15,145 nt of DNA from an uncultured Bacillota bacterium. GTDB taxonomy: Bacteria; Bacillota; Clostridia; Peptostreptococcales; Anaerovoracaceae. The DNA lies in assembly GCA_946638265.1 (NCBI GenBank), contig CAMPBN010000016.1, positions 1 to 15,145 on the forward strand, read 5' to 3'. The position numbers were made by a program, and so were the translations under genes. Under the pieces are notes generated by a model. That model saw nothing but the letters and a program-made list of their open reading frames with translations, ran no database searches and was not told the origin of the DNA. Shown piece after piece: positions 13,578 through 15,145 of the stretch; position 1 is the stretch's first letter, and each line of letters starts with the position of its first letter.

Positions 13578-15145
13578 TTACTTGGATTCCCGCAGCGTCA
13601 CAGGCCCGGCCTTGATGGCGGAGTCTGTGGCAGCCTCGTTTTCGTCCGGCGCCAGGTAGTGGCTGAAGACGTCCAGAAGCTCTTTCGGATCGTCGATGAA
13701 ATAGGATCTGGCTATATTGCCGGCTGCATCCCAGTCGCATCCGTCCCACCAGACGGCCACTTTGATCTTGTCATAGGCCTTGATGTAGTAGAACATATTC
13801 TTGACCCAGGACACTTTGTCACCGCCACAGGATGCGCAGGAAAATTCCGTGATCATCATCGGCTGTGTATAATACTTGGCCATCTGGGTGTAAACGTCGT
13901 AATAGCAAGCGTTGAAGGACTTCCAGGTCTCGCCTTTGTAGTATGTGCCCGTGTTGTAGGCGGTCAGGCCTACAACGTCCACATATTCGTCGCCCGGATA
14001 GTAGCAGCGCTGGTCGTTCCACATGAAGTTCGGGAATGAGCCTGCGTTCGGATTCCAGATCCAGATGGTGTTGGCGTTGGCTCCTTCTTCTTCAAATATG
14101 CTGTAGATGTATCTGTAGGCGGCTTTGAACATCTCGGGGTCGCGTGATGTGTAATAAGCCGAGTAGTCGCACCAGTCGCCGTTCATTTCATTGAAGAGGC
14201 GGAAGAGCACCGGATGCCCGAATTTTGCGATAGCTTTGGCATAATCGTGGAGGAATCCGTCAAATTCGCCTTCCAATATACGGTATATTCTGTTAGGGCC
14301 GCCTGCACCAAGCGGAGTCTGCAATGTCAGCTCGATGGTGCGGCCGTCTTCGTAGGCTGTGTCCAGAAGATAGGTGACGCCGCTGACATAGCTGGCCAGG
14401 TCAGGTCTGAGTGCCGTGTAGTGGAGAAGGATTGGGAATTTGTAGCCGATCTGTTCTTCCTTGGCCTTCAGGTCGTCCTTTTTCCAGGAATAAAATCTGT
14501 TGTACATGCCCCATGTGAGGCTGCTGTCTTTTCCGAAATATTGCTCGAAGAATTTGTTTGTTTCTTCGTTCCACTTCAGCGAAGCGACGAGCCTGCTTTT
14601 GGCATCATAGCCTGCCGAGGTCGGTGCAAAAGAGGTGAAACTCTTTGCGATATCCAGATATCCGCCGATTTCCCAGAAAGGTCTGTCGGAAGTGAAGAAG
14701 AAATCGTAGACCTTGGCGCCTGCCATGATGGTCACGCTGGCGTAATAGTTGTGGTCGTTTTTGATCTTCGAAAGCTTGCGACGCTCCCACTGCTTCACAT
14801 AGGCTGTGTGGCCTGCGATAGTGGTCGTGCTCTGGTATATATTGGTGTGGTCCTGAGTGTTTTCAAGGAATTTGTAGCCGTAGCCCGTGTAGCCTGCCAC
14901 AGGATAGCCGGTGTAGACTTCCAGGTGGCGGTGCTCATCCTCGAAAACGGAAACCAATGATGAATGGCTCATATCGGTAACCTGCATGCCTGCCGGTATT
15001 ACGACTGTGTATCCACCTGCGTTGTTCACAAAGCGGGAAGCACCGCCGGTGAGAGGCTGGATATAATATACGCCTGCTGCAGCCGCTTCTTTCAGGGCGC
15101 CTTGGGAAAGGGCCGGTACCTGAATGGCTGATGTTGTGGTGGCGG
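13578..15145 (-). CDS. GH26-like glycoside hydrolase (beta-mannanase-like), 5' partial
   Basis: The frame stays open past the GTG at 15029 to the right edge, so the N-terminus is missing; at least 522 residues are visible. The C-terminal ~300 residues resemble a family 26 TIM-barrel. The likely acid/base Glu lies in FNEMNG (codon 14187-14189) and the likely nucleophile in ITEF (codon 13845-13847). Their 114-residue spacing is close to that in characterised GH26 mannanases, where the first Glu usually follows His (HEMN), here replaced by Asn. Before the barrel, ~190 residues (GYTVVIPAGM ... SFTSF) look like a PsbP/Mog1/DcrB-type alpha-beta module. Ser/Thr/Ala-rich sequence at the truncated end fits a linker after a signal or anchor outside the window. 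Probably a surface or secreted enzyme acting on mannan-like polysaccharide; substrate unproven. Confidence 0.8.
   Translation of the reverse strand, partial: ATTTSAIQVPALSQGALKEAAAAGVYYIQPLTGGASRFVNNAGGYTVVIPAGMQVTDMSHSSLVSVFEDEHRHLEVYTGYPVAGYTGYGYKFLENTQDHTNIYQSTTTIAGHTAYVKQWERRKLSKIKNDHNYYASVTIMAGAKVYDFFFTSDRPFWEIGGYLDIAKSFTSFAPTSAGYDAKSRLVASLKWNEETNKFFEQYFGKDSSLTWGMYNRFYSWKKDDLKAKEEQIGYKFPILLHYTALRPDLASYVSGVTYLLDTAYEDGRTIELTLQTPLGAGGPNRIYRILEGEFDGFLHDYAKAIAKFGHPVLFRLFNEMNGDWCDYSAYYTSRDPEMFKAAYRYIYSIFEEEGANANTIWIWNPNAGSFPNFMWNDQRCYYPGDEYVDVVGLTAYNTGTYYKGETWKSFNACYYDVYTQMAKYYTQPMMITEFSCASCGGDKVSWVKNMFYYIKAYDKIKVAVWWDGCDWDAAGNIARSYFIDDPKELLDVFSHYLAPDENEAATDSAIKAGPVTLRESK

Overview
The window looks like chromosome from an anaerobic, fermentative Bacillota (Clostridia-type) bacterium. 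The reasons are an oxygen-sensitive [FeFe]-hydrogenase, strong AGGAGG-type ribosome sites, TetR regulators beside an MMPL exporter, GC-balanced genes separated by AT-rich gaps, and TTATAAT-type sigma-A promoters. The genus cannot be read from the sequence. No rRNA, tRNA, CRISPR, transposase or phage gene was seen.

Layout. (1) 1-3079, plus strand: the 3' part of a GltD-like FAD/NAD(P)/Fe-S oxidoreductase overlaps by 7 nt the gene for a 580-aa modular [FeFe]-hydrogenase. The pair is probably a translationally coupled H2/NAD(P)H redox complex. (2) 3080-3661: a gap with a cloverleaf-like inverted repeat, a terminator candidate, a promoter and a tandem hairpin repeat. (3) 3662-5728, plus strand: an MBL-fold hydrolase of the COG1237 type and a class IV PLP enzyme, separated by a second, unrelated tandem hairpin repeat. 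(4) 5729-6656: a gene-free 930-nt stretch with an array of 71-bp hairpin repeats, a strong bidirectional terminator and a 35-bp duplication. (5) 6657-8123, minus strand: two TetR-family regulators. (6) 8124-8628: the intergenic region between the second tetR and the exporter operon. It holds an almost perfectly symmetric divergent promoter and a long, structured leader. (7) 8629-13321, plus strand: a two-gene operon of a secreted coiled-coil protein and an MMPL/RND transporter, most likely controlled by the adjacent TetR. (8) 13322-13577: a large branched RNA-like inverted repeat and a perfect 15-bp bidirectional terminator. (9) 13578-15145, minus strand: a GH26-like glycoside hydrolase truncated by the window edge.

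Functionally there are three modules: hydrogen metabolism, a TetR-regulated envelope export system, and an extracellular mannanase-like enzyme. The most unusual aspect is the non-coding DNA. Almost every gap holds its own family of short tandem, hairpin-forming repeats, and none of these matches an RNA class I recognise. All structural statements come from reading complementarity by eye, with no folding or database search.
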